Shown here: positions 39,101 to 44,924 of the stretch, piece by piece
Layout: each line of letters starts with the position of its first letter
How positions within the stretch are numbered: the stretch's first letter is position 1
NCBI RefSeq assembly: GCF_000237325.1
Contig: NC_017542.1
Location: 5,066,001-5,130,000, forward strand
Length of the DNA: 64,000 nt
From: Paenibacillus polymyxa M1
GTDB lineage: Bacteria; Bacillota; Bacilli; Paenibacillales; Paenibacillaceae
Reading direction: 5' to 3'
Notes under the pieces: generated by a model
Told to the model about the DNA's origin: nothing
The model's database searches: none
The model's input: the letters and a program-made list of their open reading frames with translations, nothing else
Translations under genes and position numbers: made by a program

Positions 39101-42089
39101 TTTCCTCGCTTTTGCCGGCCTGCTCGTAACCCAGAGCGAAATCCTCCATCAAAATACGCCAAGACACGCCGTCCACCACGGCATGATGAACCGCGAGCAG
39201 CAAATGATCGCCGTCCGCGCACCGGAACAGTCCCGCCTTCACGAGGGCCCTGTTCTCCAGATCGATGCCCGCTTGAATGTCCGTTGCCTTCGCTTCCACA
39301 GCCTGCGCGGTATTCTCCGCATCCTTGAAGTCGAACACGTCCAGCGTGAACAGCCCGCCTTCCTGAATCGCGCGGGTCCGCGCACTAAATCCTTGTTCCA
39401 TCTTGCGGAACACCATCCGCAAGGCGTCATGATGCTCGGCCAGCTTTTGCAGCACCTGACGCACCGTCTCTTCGTCAAAGCGTTCCTTCCGGTACAGCAT
39501 CACCGACTGGTTGAAATGATGCGGGTCCGCAAAGGAGCTCTCGAAAAACCAATGCTGAATCGGCGTCAGCGCCGTTTCACCCGTTATTTCGCCTTGATCG
39601 ATGGTACGTCCGATCGGTTTCACATGCAGGCTGAGCTGTGAGATAGTCGGATATTTGAACAAATCCCGGATTTCCAGCTTGTACCCGGCTTGATGAAGCC
39701 GCGAAGATACTTGAATGGACTTGATCGAGTCTCCGCCCAGCTCGAAGAAGTGATCCGTTACCCCAACGCGATCGGCGTTCAATACCGCCTGCCACACATC
39801 GGCAAGCGTCCGCTCGGCTTCATTGCGAGGAGCTACGTACGCGCCGCCGGTCAGCGCATTTCCTTCCGGAGCAGGCAAAGCCTTGCGGTCGATTTTGTCG
39901 TTCGGCGTGAGCGGCATCCGCGGAAGCTGAACAAAATGCGCCGGAATCATGTAATTCGGCAATTTTTGCGCCAGCGCGCTTCTCAGCTCGCCGAGCGTAA
40001 GCGGGCGGCCCGCGACCAGGTAAGCGCACAGTTCTTGCCCGTTTTTGCCTTCCCGCGCGATTACGATCGTCTCCTGCACGGAGTCGATCTTCAGAAGCTG
40101 CTCTTCAATCTCGCCGATCTCGATCCGGAATCCACGGATTTTCACCTGATGGTCAATCCGGCCCAAGTACTCAATATTTCCGTCCGGCAGCCAGCGGGCC
40201 AAGTCGCCCGTCCGGTACAGTCTCTCTCCGGGCTCAAACGGGTGTTCGATGAATTTCTCCGCCGTCAGATCCGGCCGGTTCCAATATCCCCGGGCGAGGC
40301 CGACGCCCGCGATGCACAATTCCCCTTCCACTCCGATAGGCGCCAGTTGATTCTGTGCGCCCAGTATATACAAGCGATGGTTCCAGATCGGACGTCCGAT
40401 CGGTATCGCTCTGCGTTCGGTGTCATACGTAGACGCCGCCCACACGGATGTGGCGATCGAGGCTTCCGTCGGACCGTACGCGTTATAGTATTGTACCTTG
40501 TCTTTCCACTGCTGCACGAATTCGGCTGAAACGGCGGAGCCCGCCGTGATGAGCCTGCTCAGACTCGGCAGGCGGTCTGAATTCAAATAAGCCGCATAAG
40601 TTGGCGGCAAAGTGGCGATCGTAATTGCATGCTCGTTCATGAAACGTTCGAACAGCTGATCATCCAAAATCGTCTCGGTTGACGGTATATATAAGGTCGC
40701 CCCGAAATATAGAGCGTTGAACATCTCCCAGCACGACGCATCGAACGATAGGCTGGCGAATTGGAGCACTCGATCCTGTTCGGTCGTGTGAAGCGTATGG
40801 GCAAACGTCAGTTTCAGGCTGACCAGCCCGCGATGCTCCAGCATGACCCCTTTGGGTTTGCCCGTCGTACCTGATGTATAGATGACATAAGCCAGATCAT
40901 TCGGACCGCTGGCCGGATCCAGGTTCGAGCCATCGTCGCTGTAGGCCTGCTCGTCATCCAGCGCCACCACGGTCCCTTCGAACGGCACCTGCTGCTGCAG
41001 CTCCCTTTGCGTCAGCAACAGCTGCGCGTTCGAGTTCTCCAGAATGTAGCGGATGCGTTCTTCCGGGTATTCCGGGTCGATCGGCACGTAGGCACCGCCA
41101 GCTTTCAGAACCGCCAGAATGCCAACGACCGTCTCCAGCGATCTCCTGGCCATCAAGCCTACCAGCTGATTGGGCAGCACGCCGACCGATCGCAGCGTCC
41201 GCGCCAGCCGGTTTGCCCGTTCGTTCAGCTCCGCGTACGAAAGACGACGCCCCTCAAAGACAACCGCCGTCGCTTCGGGCACCCGCTTCGCCTGCTCCTC
41301 CACGAGCTGATGAATCGTCCGATCACGGGGATAGTCCTTCTCGGTATCGTTAAAGCTTTGCAGCAATTGAAATTTCTCGTCCTCCGACAGCATGTCCGCC
41401 CGCACAATGTCCAGCTCCAACTCGTAAAGCCCCACGGCCAGCAGGCGATTCAGATGGCCGACGACCCGCGTCATAAACTCGGAGTCATATAAGTGCTCGT
41501 TATATGACAGCGCTAGCTGTATCGTCCCGCCGGTTAAGCTAAATTCAAAGGAACAATCCGTGACCACGTTTTGCCCGATTTCGTCCAGATGCAGCTCCTT
41601 AAGGGATACTAGCGTATGGACGACGGGTATCCCGTCTGCATATTGCAGGTCCAGCTTCTCTGTCATTTTTAAGAATGGAATATGTTGATGCTGAATCGCT
41701 TCCGGCAAGGAAGTCCTCAGCTCGCTCAGAAGCGTTTTAAAAGTCGCACCCGCCGAAAGCGAGTTTTTCAAAATGGCCGTATGATTAACGGATCGGCGCG
41801 TCTCCGTCGGTTTCCGTACAACCGGCATGCCGACCAGAATGTCAGAAGCGCCCGTATATTTATGCAAGAGCGACTGAACACCTGCGAGCAAAATCATAAA
41901 AGTGGCCAGCGGAGCGCCCTTGCTCATTTGAAGGACGCGCTGCGCCACTTCCTCCGAAAGCGAACCGCCGACGGTTGTCATAATGGGCTCCAGGGAGCTT
42001 GGAGCTTTGCTGTAAGGCAGCCGCGTCAAGGTATAATCGTCGCTACCGAATTTTTCGTTCCAAAACAACGTTTCTTTTTCAAAAGCCAT
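27150..42089 (-). CDS. pmxA: Polymyxin synthetase PmxA (NRPS modules 6-9)
   Basis: An NRPS of about 4979 residues. Residues 1 to about 230 form a C-terminal-lobe fragment of a condensation domain without HHxxxDG. Then follow A6 (about 282-740; pocket DAWTIAAIA, nearly the GrsA Phe code), T with GGDS near 781 and E6 (HHAVVDG near 968), giving D-Phe6. Next are a C domain (QHILMDGWC near 1441), A7 (from 1790, DFWNIGMVH, Thr), T; C, A8 (from 2838, DVGEISAID, Dab), T; C, A9 (from 3920, DVGEISAID, Dab), T; and a closing C domain (HHMVSDG near 4663) that joins residue 10 on PmxB. I chose the ATG at 42089 because GAGAGGGGA precedes it at good spacing and the resulting N-terminus (MAFEKETLFWNEKF) matches PmxB (FEKEERYWSGKF). 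An in-frame ATG at 42182 would add 31 residues but has no visible ribosome-binding site. Confidence 0.93.
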   Translation of the reverse strand: MAFEKETLFWNEKFGSDDYTLTRLPYSKAPSSLEPIMTTVGGSLSEEVAQRVLQMSKGAPLATFMILLAGVQSLLHKYTGASDILVGMPVVRKPTETRRSVNHTAILKNSLSAGATFKTLLSELRTSLPEAIQHQHIPFLKMTEKLDLQYADGIPVVHTLVSLKELHLDEIGQNVVTDCSFEFSLTGGTIQLALSYNEHLYDSEFMTRVVGHLNRLLAVGLYELELDIVRADMLSEDEKFQLLQSFNDTEKDYPRDRTIHQLVEEQAKRVPEATAVVFEGRRLSYAELNERANRLARTLRSVGVLPNQLVGLMARRSLETVVGILAVLKAGGAYVPIDPEYPEERIRYILENSNAQLLLTQRELQQQVPFEGTVVALDDEQAYSDDGSNLDPASGPNDLAYVIYTSGTTGKPKGVMLEHRGLVSLKLTFAHTLHTTEQDRVLQFASLSFDASCWEMFNALYFGATLYIPSTETILDDQLFERFMNEHAITIATLPPTYAAYLNSDRLPSLSRLITAGSAVSAEFVQQWKDKVQYYNAYGPTEASIATSVWAASTYDTERRAIPIGRPIWNHRLYILGAQNQLAPIGVEGELCIAGVGLARGYWNRPDLTAEKFIEHPFEPGERLYRTGDLARWLPDGNIEYLGRIDHQVKIRGFRIEIGEIEEQLLKIDSVQETIVIAREGKNGQELCAYLVAGRPLTLGELRSALAQKLPNYMIPAHFVQLPRMPLTPNDKIDRKALPAPEGNALTGGAYVAPRNEAERTLADVWQAVLNADRVGVTDHFFELGGDSIKSIQVSSRLHQAGYKLEIRDLFKYPTISQLSLHVKPIGRTIDQGEITGETALTPIQHWFFESSFADPHHFNQSVMLYRKERFDEETVRQVLQKLAEHHDALRMVFRKMEQGFSARTRAIQEGGLFTLDVFDFKDAENTAQAVEAKATDIQAGIDLENRALVKAGLFRCADGDHLLLAVHHAVVDGVSWRILMEDFALGYEQAGKSEEIRFPAKTDAYRTWSEQLAAYAQSPEMAKERAYWQAVEQIAVPALPKDLEADVTTQQDSESLFVRLTPEETELLLKRVHRAYNTEMNDILVTALGIAVRKWTGHERVRINLEGHGRESIGTDIDITRTVGWFTTKFPVVLEPETDRDLAYQIKQVKESLRRIPNKGLGYGVCRYLSKSEDGFVWGSEPEINFNYLGQFDDDVNQDEIGISSYSSGSPASDRQARSFVLDINGMVLEGALSLDLSYSRKQYHKETMEAFAQRLEQSLRELITHCAGKENTELTPSDVQFKGLTIEELEQIAQRSGHLGEIENIYSLTPMQKGMWFHSALDQQTAAYFEQTQFTMRGALDVQLFERSWMELAKRHLVLRANFVKGPTGEPLQIIYRDKPVGFEYEELLHLQSDEKQAYLDKKAEDDKLRGFDLEHDALVRVTILRTEEQSYHVLWSFQHILMDGWCLPQLTQELFETYSALASGKQPAGDKGSDYGAYIEWLEKQDDQAASGYWTAFLAGYEGQTVLPGQKEPAPNGRFTADHVTAELGKDLSERMDQVAKQRLVTVNTLLQAAWGVMLQKYNGTNDAVFGSVVAGRPAEIPGIESMIGLFINTVPVRVTSEADTVFADLMAKLQERALESGRYDYYPLYEIQARSVQKQNLINHIIAFENYPVDEQMEQAGDQQHGDLTIADVQMEEQTNYNFNVTVVPGVEIEIRFDFNAEVFDKDSIERLKGHLVHLLEQVTDNPEITVGELELVTEAEKTDLLGRFNDTITEFPRGKTLIQLFEEQAELYPDNVAAVMNERQLTYRELNERSNCLARKLRETGVEADQLVAILAERSLDMVVGILAILKAGGAYVPVDPDYPEERIRFMIEDSGAPLLLIQKHLHEKTDFAGTRLELDDYVWGDRGADSADALDASNLEPISGPGNLAYVIYTSGTTGRPKGTLIEHKNVVRLLFNDKNLFDFGPSDTWTLFHSFCFDFSVWEMYGALLYGGKLVIVPPLTAKNPADFLALLGREQVTILNQTPTYFYQLLREVLADHPYDLRIRNVIFGGEALSPLLLKGFKTKYPETKLINMYGITETTVHVTYKEITWVEMEAAKSNIGKPIPTLRVYVLDENRRPVPIGVAGEMYVAGEGLARGYLNRPDLTAEKFVDSPFAEGEKLYRSGDLAAWLPDGNIEYLGRIDHQVKIRGYRIELDEIETQLLNVEGVEEAVVLARQDGEGEKALVAYFVADRTLTVSEMRTSLAQGMPGYMIPSYFVQLERMPLTTNGKVDRKALPEPQGGIQTGVEYVAPRNRTESQLVKIWEEVLGYSGIGVLDNFFDLGGHSLRATTLVSKVHQELNVELPLRDVFRYSTIEEMALAISRIGEQSFSSIPLAGARTYYPLSSAQKRLFILNQLEGADQSYNMPGVLLLEGSIDRSLLEKAFRGLIARHETLRTGFEIVQGEAVQRIYESVDFAVEYRHASEEEAPEVVQAFIRPFDLAKPPLLRAELVELAAERYLLMFDMHHIVSDGVSMDVLVEELVRLYGGESLEPLRIQYKDYAVWQQSDEQKVQLKREEAYWLDRYRGELPVLEMPTDYPRPAVQSFEGQTLTSFVDEATNEGLKQLAAQRGTTLYMVLLAAYTVLLHKYTGQDDLIVGTSIAGRTHGDTQPLIGMFVNTLALRNYPASEKTFLSYLEEVKETTLGAYEHQNYPFEELVDKVQVSRDLSRNPLFDTMFSLQNLEDKEFELEGLKLSPYPSEYGTAKFDLSVDVTEENGGLECSFEFATALYKESTIRRLSTHFGHLLAAIVSRPDAKIAELNLLTAEEKEQILGAFNPAQPEAAPAAAFHRLFEEQAERTPEEAAVVYENDRLTYAELNERANRLAATLRASGIGRETIVGILAERSVDLLVAVLAVWKAGGAYVPLDPDYPAERVRFMLEDSGAKVLLTQTALRERAEAWLGEEESALAAVLYLDDEASYSEERANAPIGSGMVSGKLTDAVDDSDESHQHVGTDSFHEARPEDLAYVIYTSGTTGKPKGVMIEHRSLVNTAAGYRREYRLDQFPVRLLQLASFSFDVFVGDIARTLYNGGTMVIVPKDDRIDPSRLHHWMERERVTIFESTPALIVPFLEYVHEQRLDMSWMELLITSSDSCSVADYRTLQERFGSLFRIINAYGVTEAAIDSSFYEEELAKLPQTGNVPIGKAWLNAKFYIVDAHLNPVPIGVLGELVIGGVGVARGYLNRPELTEEKFVDSPFAAGERLYRTGDLARWMEDGNVDFIGRIDNQAKIRGYRIETGEIESQLLRVKGVREAVVLVRSDANGQKALCAYYTPDTGAELAVNDLRSALAQELPGYMIPSYFVELERLPLTPNGKIDRKALPAPEGEAGSGTEYVAPRNELETKLAVIWQEVLGLAKEIGVHDNFFDIGGHSLRATTLVSKIHKELNVDLPLRDVFRHSTIESMAAAISRLDEQTFVAIPVADDREMYPQSFAQKRLFILNQLEGAELSYNMPEAMLLEGALDRARFEEAFRKLVARHETLRTGFEMVDGEASQRIYQDVNFAVEFYRVDEQEAEEMVRRFVRPFDLAKPPLLRVGLVELAPERHILMYDMHHIISDGVSMEIFVEEFVRLYGGEQLEPLRIQYKDYTVWQHSQEQKERLQRQEAYWLDMFQGELPVLEMPTDYPRPSVQSYEGQTLEFFFDASKTDGLKQLASETGTTLFMVLLAAYNVLLHKYSGQEDVIVGTPIAGRNHGDVQPLIGIFLNTLAIRSYPASEKTFLSYLNEVKETTLHAFEHQNYPFEELVDKVQVTRDLSRNPLFDTLFTMQNTENEEFELEGLRLIPYPSALDTAKFDISLDVGEENGGLDYSFEYATALYKRETIERLAKHYEQLLETIVSRPDAKIAELNLLTAEEKEQILGAFNPAQPEAAPAAAFHRLFEEQVERTPEETAVVYENDRLTYAELNERANRLAATLRASGIGRETIVGILAERAVDLLVAVLAVWKAGGAYVPLDPDYPAERVRFMLEDSGAKVLLTQTALRERAEAWLGEEELTLAAVLYLDKETSYSEERANAPIGSGMVSGKLRDAVDDSDESHQHVGTDSFHEARPEDLAYVIYTSGTTGKPKGVMIEHRSLVNTAAGYRREYQLDQFPVRLLQLASFSFDVFVGDIARTLYNGGTMVIVPKDDRIDPSRLHYWMERERVTIFESTPALIVPFLEYVHDQGLDMSRLELLITSSDSCSVADYRTLQERFGSLFRIINAYGVTEAAIDSSFYEEELAKLPQTGNVPIGKAWLNAKFYIVDAHLNPVPVGVLGELVIGGVGVARGYLNRPELTEEKFVDSPFAAGERLYRTGDLARWMEDGNVDFIGRIDNQAKIRGYRIETGEIESQLLRVEGVREAVVLVRSDANGQKALCAYYTPDTGAELAVNDLRSALAQELPGYMIPSYFVEMERLPLTPNGKIDRKALPAPEGEAGSGTEYVAPRNELETKLAAIWQEVLGLAKEIGVHDNFFDIGGHSLRATTLAGKVFKELNVNLPLRDVFRHSTIAAMAEAIARMERREHEAIPQAEEREYYPLSSAQKRLFIQHTLDGADQLYNMPELVQVEGEFDLDRLEAALRKLITRHESLRTGFEIVKGEAVQRIYPQVDFAIEHHQADKEDAAQIEQIVRSFVRPFDLGKPPLLRAGVIELEPNLHILLFDMHHMVSDGVSMAIVIDEFSSFYAGEELPPLRIQYKDYAVWQQSKAHRERIGRQEAYWLQTFEGELPTADLPMDYERSAARSYEGAHLEFDVEASLSTRLRELAAERESTLFMVLLAAYTVLLSKYSGQEDLVVGTPVAGRTNADLEPVIGMFVNTLAIRNRPSGDKTFLSYLEEVKETALGAFENQDYPFEELVERLNVKREPGRFPLFDAVFDLQNIEERDAELEGVSLKTYELDHLEEAKFDLTLFMYENNGALSGGFFYATKLFKKAMIRTLTEDYLRVLSQIAENPQLELSRIECHKPAAGAKSAVDTIEFAF

Positions 42090-42183
42090 CTGGATCGTTC
42101 CCCTCTCTTCATCGGTAAAAGCAATCCGGCGGAGCATATGCCGCAGCAACGCTTCAGCCTCGCTCCCCGCCTTTTCAAACATG

Positions 42184-42197
42184 TGACAATAATGTCA
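42184..42197. promoter_or_regulatory. Perfect palindrome upstream of pmxA (candidate operator)
   Basis: TGACA-ATAA-TGTCA is a perfect inverted repeat about 95-108 bp upstream of the chosen pmxA start. On the minus strand it includes TTGACA (42193-42198), which resembles a -35 box. No convincing -10 lies 16-18 bp downstream of it. The binding protein is unknown. Confidence 0.35.
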
Positions 42198-43194
42198 ATG
42201 GCTTTCGCCAGGTCACCGCTTCGCTTGCCCGGTTGATCGCATGCGGCAATCCTCTGCCTAGCAGCTGTCCCGCTCGGCTGCTATGCGTGAAAGACAACTA
42301 AGAGCATCGTTCTACGCAAGAGATGCGGGTGCTTAAATATGCTTGCTGCGGACGAGCCGCCCGAAGACGGGCTTTGGTTTAACATTGGGTTTGGAATTGG
42401 ATTTGGGGGTGGACAAGGGATGTTCCTCCCATCGATGTAAGGCTTGCTGTAGGGTTCCGGCCGGCCAGCAGGAAGTCGGCCGTACCTCCAGATTCGGCAC
42501 CGGAGCTGCCTTTGTCGAAGCCTATGTTTAAGGGATATTGATACACTCTATGTACGATTTGTGTATTCCCCCGTCTGGTGTGGATAAGTAAAGATACGGC
42601 TGCGGGGTAGTGAGCTTTTCCTGACGATTAGATGTGACGATGGGTCTGCATGAGGCTCAAAGAATGCTCCGTATGGCATGAACGGGACAGTCTTTATATT
42701 GGAAGTAAATTACATCTCTTCAAAAATGATCACGCGCTTCATCCTCCATTGGAATTGGGATAAGGTTGGCTTCATCCTTTCTGAACCTTCTGACGTCATG
42801 GAGCAACATATTCTCGGCTGTCATTTTCCACAATTGTCGGTCTCCGCATGCCTGCTTGCTGGGTAGCCAGTGGATTGGTTTCTCGCGCACAGCTTGCATA
42901 GATATAAAAACCATCTAATTCTATTTTCTATCATAATTGGAAAGGTAACCTAGGTAGAATTATATCAAAATTTCCAAGAATGTATAGTAAAACTTTAGTT
43001 AAATTGGGTCTGTCCAACATAAAGTGTTAATATTTTGCCTAAAAAAAGCGAATGGAGAAGAAACGCTGGGAATGGTTTGCCATCAATCGAGGAATTCGAC
43101 GCGTGTTGACATTCAGGCGGGGTGCCGGCCGATTTGGGAGATCTTCCCTGGAGACATTTTCTGCCGGTGCTCCGAATCCTTGCGCTTTGCGATC
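42198..43194. other. Gene-free region upstream of the polymyxin cluster
   Basis: No gene is recognised. Short open frames on both strands (for example 42343-42531, 42720-42914) have no recognisable family motif. A small hairpin CCCG-AAGA-CGGG lies near 42360. The pmxA promoter should be in the left part of this stretch. Base composition shifts here from GC-rich (pmx) to AT-rich. Confidence 0.4.
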
Positions 43195-43992
43195 TATTTT
43201 CTAAAATAATCATGGATTGTAGATTAGGCTGTATTAGATGAGTCATATCCACTACCAATAGCGATTCGCTATTAAATATTTCACAATTTGCATGCAGTAC
43301 CCACTTGGTAAACCAAATAATTCATCTTGTTCTTTGTCACTTTCGCAAGTGGTTTTTCACTTTGTTGAATAGCACAATAGAGATTATCTTCGAGACTATT
43401 TATATGGTGATTTGACAATTTATCGTTGTTTTTAGCATTATGAAGCGATTCGACATTCCTAACCAAATTGTAGTTTATCTGTCTTTCAGTAATAAGTGCC
43501 CCACTCTATCTTTTGATCTTTAAAGAACTCTTTTTCAATCTGTAATTTCTCTACAACTCGTTTTGTCAACTTGTTAGAAGGTTTGATAGAATGTGCAATA
43601 AATTTTATACTTTCTTCTTGTTTTACTGTAAGTAACATATCTGTAGTCATAATGATGGGAAGCTTATTCTTGGGGTCAGTTGGATGTTTAATGCCTAACT
43701 TTTGTGCAATATAGAGGGTTTTATCTAGAGGTAATAAAGGAAATTGTTCGCGAATATCAATCACTTGCTCTGACCACTCCATTTAGTAATGATGTGCCAA
43801 TTCAAAGTGTTCAGACAGATAATGGTGAAGTCGACCACTTTTCCAACCAAGAATTCGAGTAACTATCCCTATTGAAGGTACATCATGTATAGTCAACCAA
43901 GGTTTATATTCCGAAAAGTGGCCTTGACCTCTTCCTTCTTTGATTTTCCGTTGAATAGATGCTATAGAGTTACTTGATCGAATTTTGCTCAT
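43195..43992 (-). pseudogene. tnsA: Decayed tnsA, Tn7-like transposase endonuclease subunit
   Basis: The frame at 43992 reads SIQRKIKEGRGQGHFSEYKPW, WLTIHDVP and GWKSGRLHHYLSEHFE, typical of TnsA. An in-frame TAA (43783-43785) interrupts it just before MEWSEQVIDIREQFPLL. The same frame then reads HPTDPKNKLPIIMTTDMLLTV and IKPSNKL, so the residues expected to form the nuclease site (Glu, Asp, Lys) are still visible. Near 43490 the frame shifts: WG continues as LITERQINYNLVRNVE, followed by PLAKVT in the 43281-43466 frame. A further stop and shift separate KYLIANRYW from VVDMTHLIQP. In Tn7, TnsA cuts the 5' ends of the element and acts with TnsB. It is clearly non-functional here. No tnsB, tnsC or tnsD follows. 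It points in the same direction as glmS, as in a canonical Tn7 insertion. Confidence 0.85.
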
Positions 43993-44154
43993 TATTCACC
44001 TTCTTTTTAGAACTACTAAATCAGAGTAAAGTTCAATTATCTTTTTCTACTCCTAAGATATATTTTAGTTTTACTTCAAAATACAAATGTAGAATATAAC
44101 AACTCACAGCTTTATACAATAGCAAAGTAATATTTTTTAGATATATTTTACTTC

Positions 44155-44174
44155 GTAGCCTATTCATAGGCTAC
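44155..44174. repeat. Perfect hairpin in the tnsA upstream region
   Basis: GTAGCCTA-TTCA-TAGGCTAC forms an 8-bp perfect stem with a 4-base loop. No T run follows on either strand. Its role is unknown; it lies in DNA full of decayed genes. Confidence 0.4.
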
Positions 44175-44283
44175 TCGTAGGGTACAGTAGGGCATGAATA
44201 AACTATAATATGGGCTATAAGTAGGTATAATTAGTAAGCAGATGGGGCGGGTAAAACCTATTTGATTTAATAGAGATGAATTC

Positions 44284-44500
44284 ATGAATACTTTGGAACA
44301 GCGATGTAAAAATTGAGACTAATCCATAAATGGACACAAAAGGAAATTTCTAATAAGATCGGGGTAACTAAACAGGTTGTTTCTAATTGGGAGTGAAACG
44401 TAGCGCGGCCTGAAATTAATCATTTAATATCTTAAGCAAAGGTTTTTGACGTTACAACTGATTATTTACTTTGTATTGCTAATCGAATGACGTTCCCCTA
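44284..44500 (+). pseudogene. Dead XRE-family HTH regulator (+ strand)
   Basis: The start reads MNTLEQRCKN. After a frameshift it continues LRLIHKWTQKEISNKIG and VTKQVVSNWE, a textbook XRE helix-turn-helix. An in-frame TGA then precedes NVARPEINHLIS, and a TAA precedes AKVFDVTTDYLL. One frameshift and two nonsense codons make it a pseudogene. It converges with another dead XRE gene at 44499-44704. Such repressors often sit at the edge of mobile elements. Confidence 0.7.
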
Positions 44501-44704
44501 CTGTGTGGGCTCAATTGCTACAGGCGTATCTCCAAAGATTAACCACTCTATATGGGAATTGAAGTTTTCTTTAATTGCTATAAGTATATCTTGCTCCAGC
44601 TCACTCAACGTTCCTTGAGAAATTCCAATTATATTTGCAAACTTTATTTGATTTAAGTTGTTTGTTTTTCTAATAGTTCGAATTCGTTAGCCTATTGTAG
44701 ACAT
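44499..44704 (-). pseudogene. Dead XRE-family HTH regulator (- strand)
   Basis: From an ATG at 44704 with AGGAAGG upstream the frame reads MSTIG, then TAA, then RIRTIRKTNNLNQIKFANI, IGISQGTLSELEQD and ILIAIKENFNSHIEWLIFGD. The helix-turn-helix (QIKFANIIGISQGTLSELE) and the typical XRE tail are clear. The stop at codon 6 and an apparent short deletion after LEQD show that it is broken. Confidence 0.7.
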
Positions 44705-44715
44705 AATTGCCTTCC

Positions 44716-44750
44716 TAAGCTAAAAAGATCCCGATATATCATCGGGATCT
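44716..44750. terminator. Strong hairpin terminator (works on - strand; possibly once downstream of glmS)
   Basis: GATCCCGAT-ATATC-ATCGGGATC forms a 9-bp stem. On the minus strand it is followed by TTTTTAG; on the plus strand it is followed by TTTCTT. If the 4.7-kb element at 44803-49538 is removed, it lies roughly 75-110 bp downstream of the glmS stop codon and may have been the terminator for glmS. Confidence 0.75.
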
Positions 44751-44770
44751 TTCTTGATGTTTGTAAAATG

Positions 44771-44800
44771 ACTAGTTCCACACTTTTTTATCACCAGACA
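44771..44800 (-). mobile_element. Candidate right end of an older Tn7-like element
   Basis: Read on the minus strand from 44800: TGTCTGGT, then GATAAAAAAGTGTGGAACTAG. The 8-bp TGT-starting tip followed by a TnsB-box-like sequence (compare the Tn7 left-end box GACAAAATAGTTGGGAACTG) is the layout of a Tn7 end. Its TGT tip would have been 23 bp after the glmS stop before the later insertion. It faces the tnsA pseudogene in the orientation expected of a Tn7 right end. Confidence 0.45.
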
Positions 44801-44868
44801 TTTGTTTACAGACAATAAAGTTGTGTACCTAACTCCATTTTTTTGTAATAAACCATCCATAAAACAGA

Positions 44869-44911
44869 AGCCGCCCTTAAAGGTTGTTTGGAACTTCCTT
44901 TGAGGGCGGCT
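44869..44911 (-). terminator. Hairpin terminator near the left end of the Tn7-like element
   Basis: GCCGCCCTTAAAGG pairs with CCTTTGAGGGCGGC across a 13-base loop. On the minus strand it is followed by TTCTGTTTT. It would stop transcription coming from the esterase gene or the small ORF at 44925-45119. Confidence 0.55.
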
Positions 44912-44924
44912 ATTGTGCATCTAC

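Noticed and set aside
27231..41492. Plus-strand frames under pmxA repeating with each module
   Set aside because: Same antisense artefact; near-identical frames recur only because the sense A domains are near-identical.
42090..42182. Upstream ATG at 42182 as the pmxA start
   Set aside because: No ribosome-binding site is visible there, while the ATG at 42089 has one and gives the PmxB-like N-terminus; kept only as an alternative.
43011..43035. TGTCC-AACATAAAGTGTTAAT as left end of the older Tn7-like element
   Set aside because: It looks like a TnsB box, but the 5 bp outside (GGGTC) do not match the duplication expected from the right end, and a single box in AT-rich DNA is weak evidence.
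42995..43194. Continuation of the 87-codon minus-strand frame after the tnsA remnant as tnsB
   Set aside because: The translation after VVDMTHLIQP shows no TnsB or DDE transposase motif in any frame.
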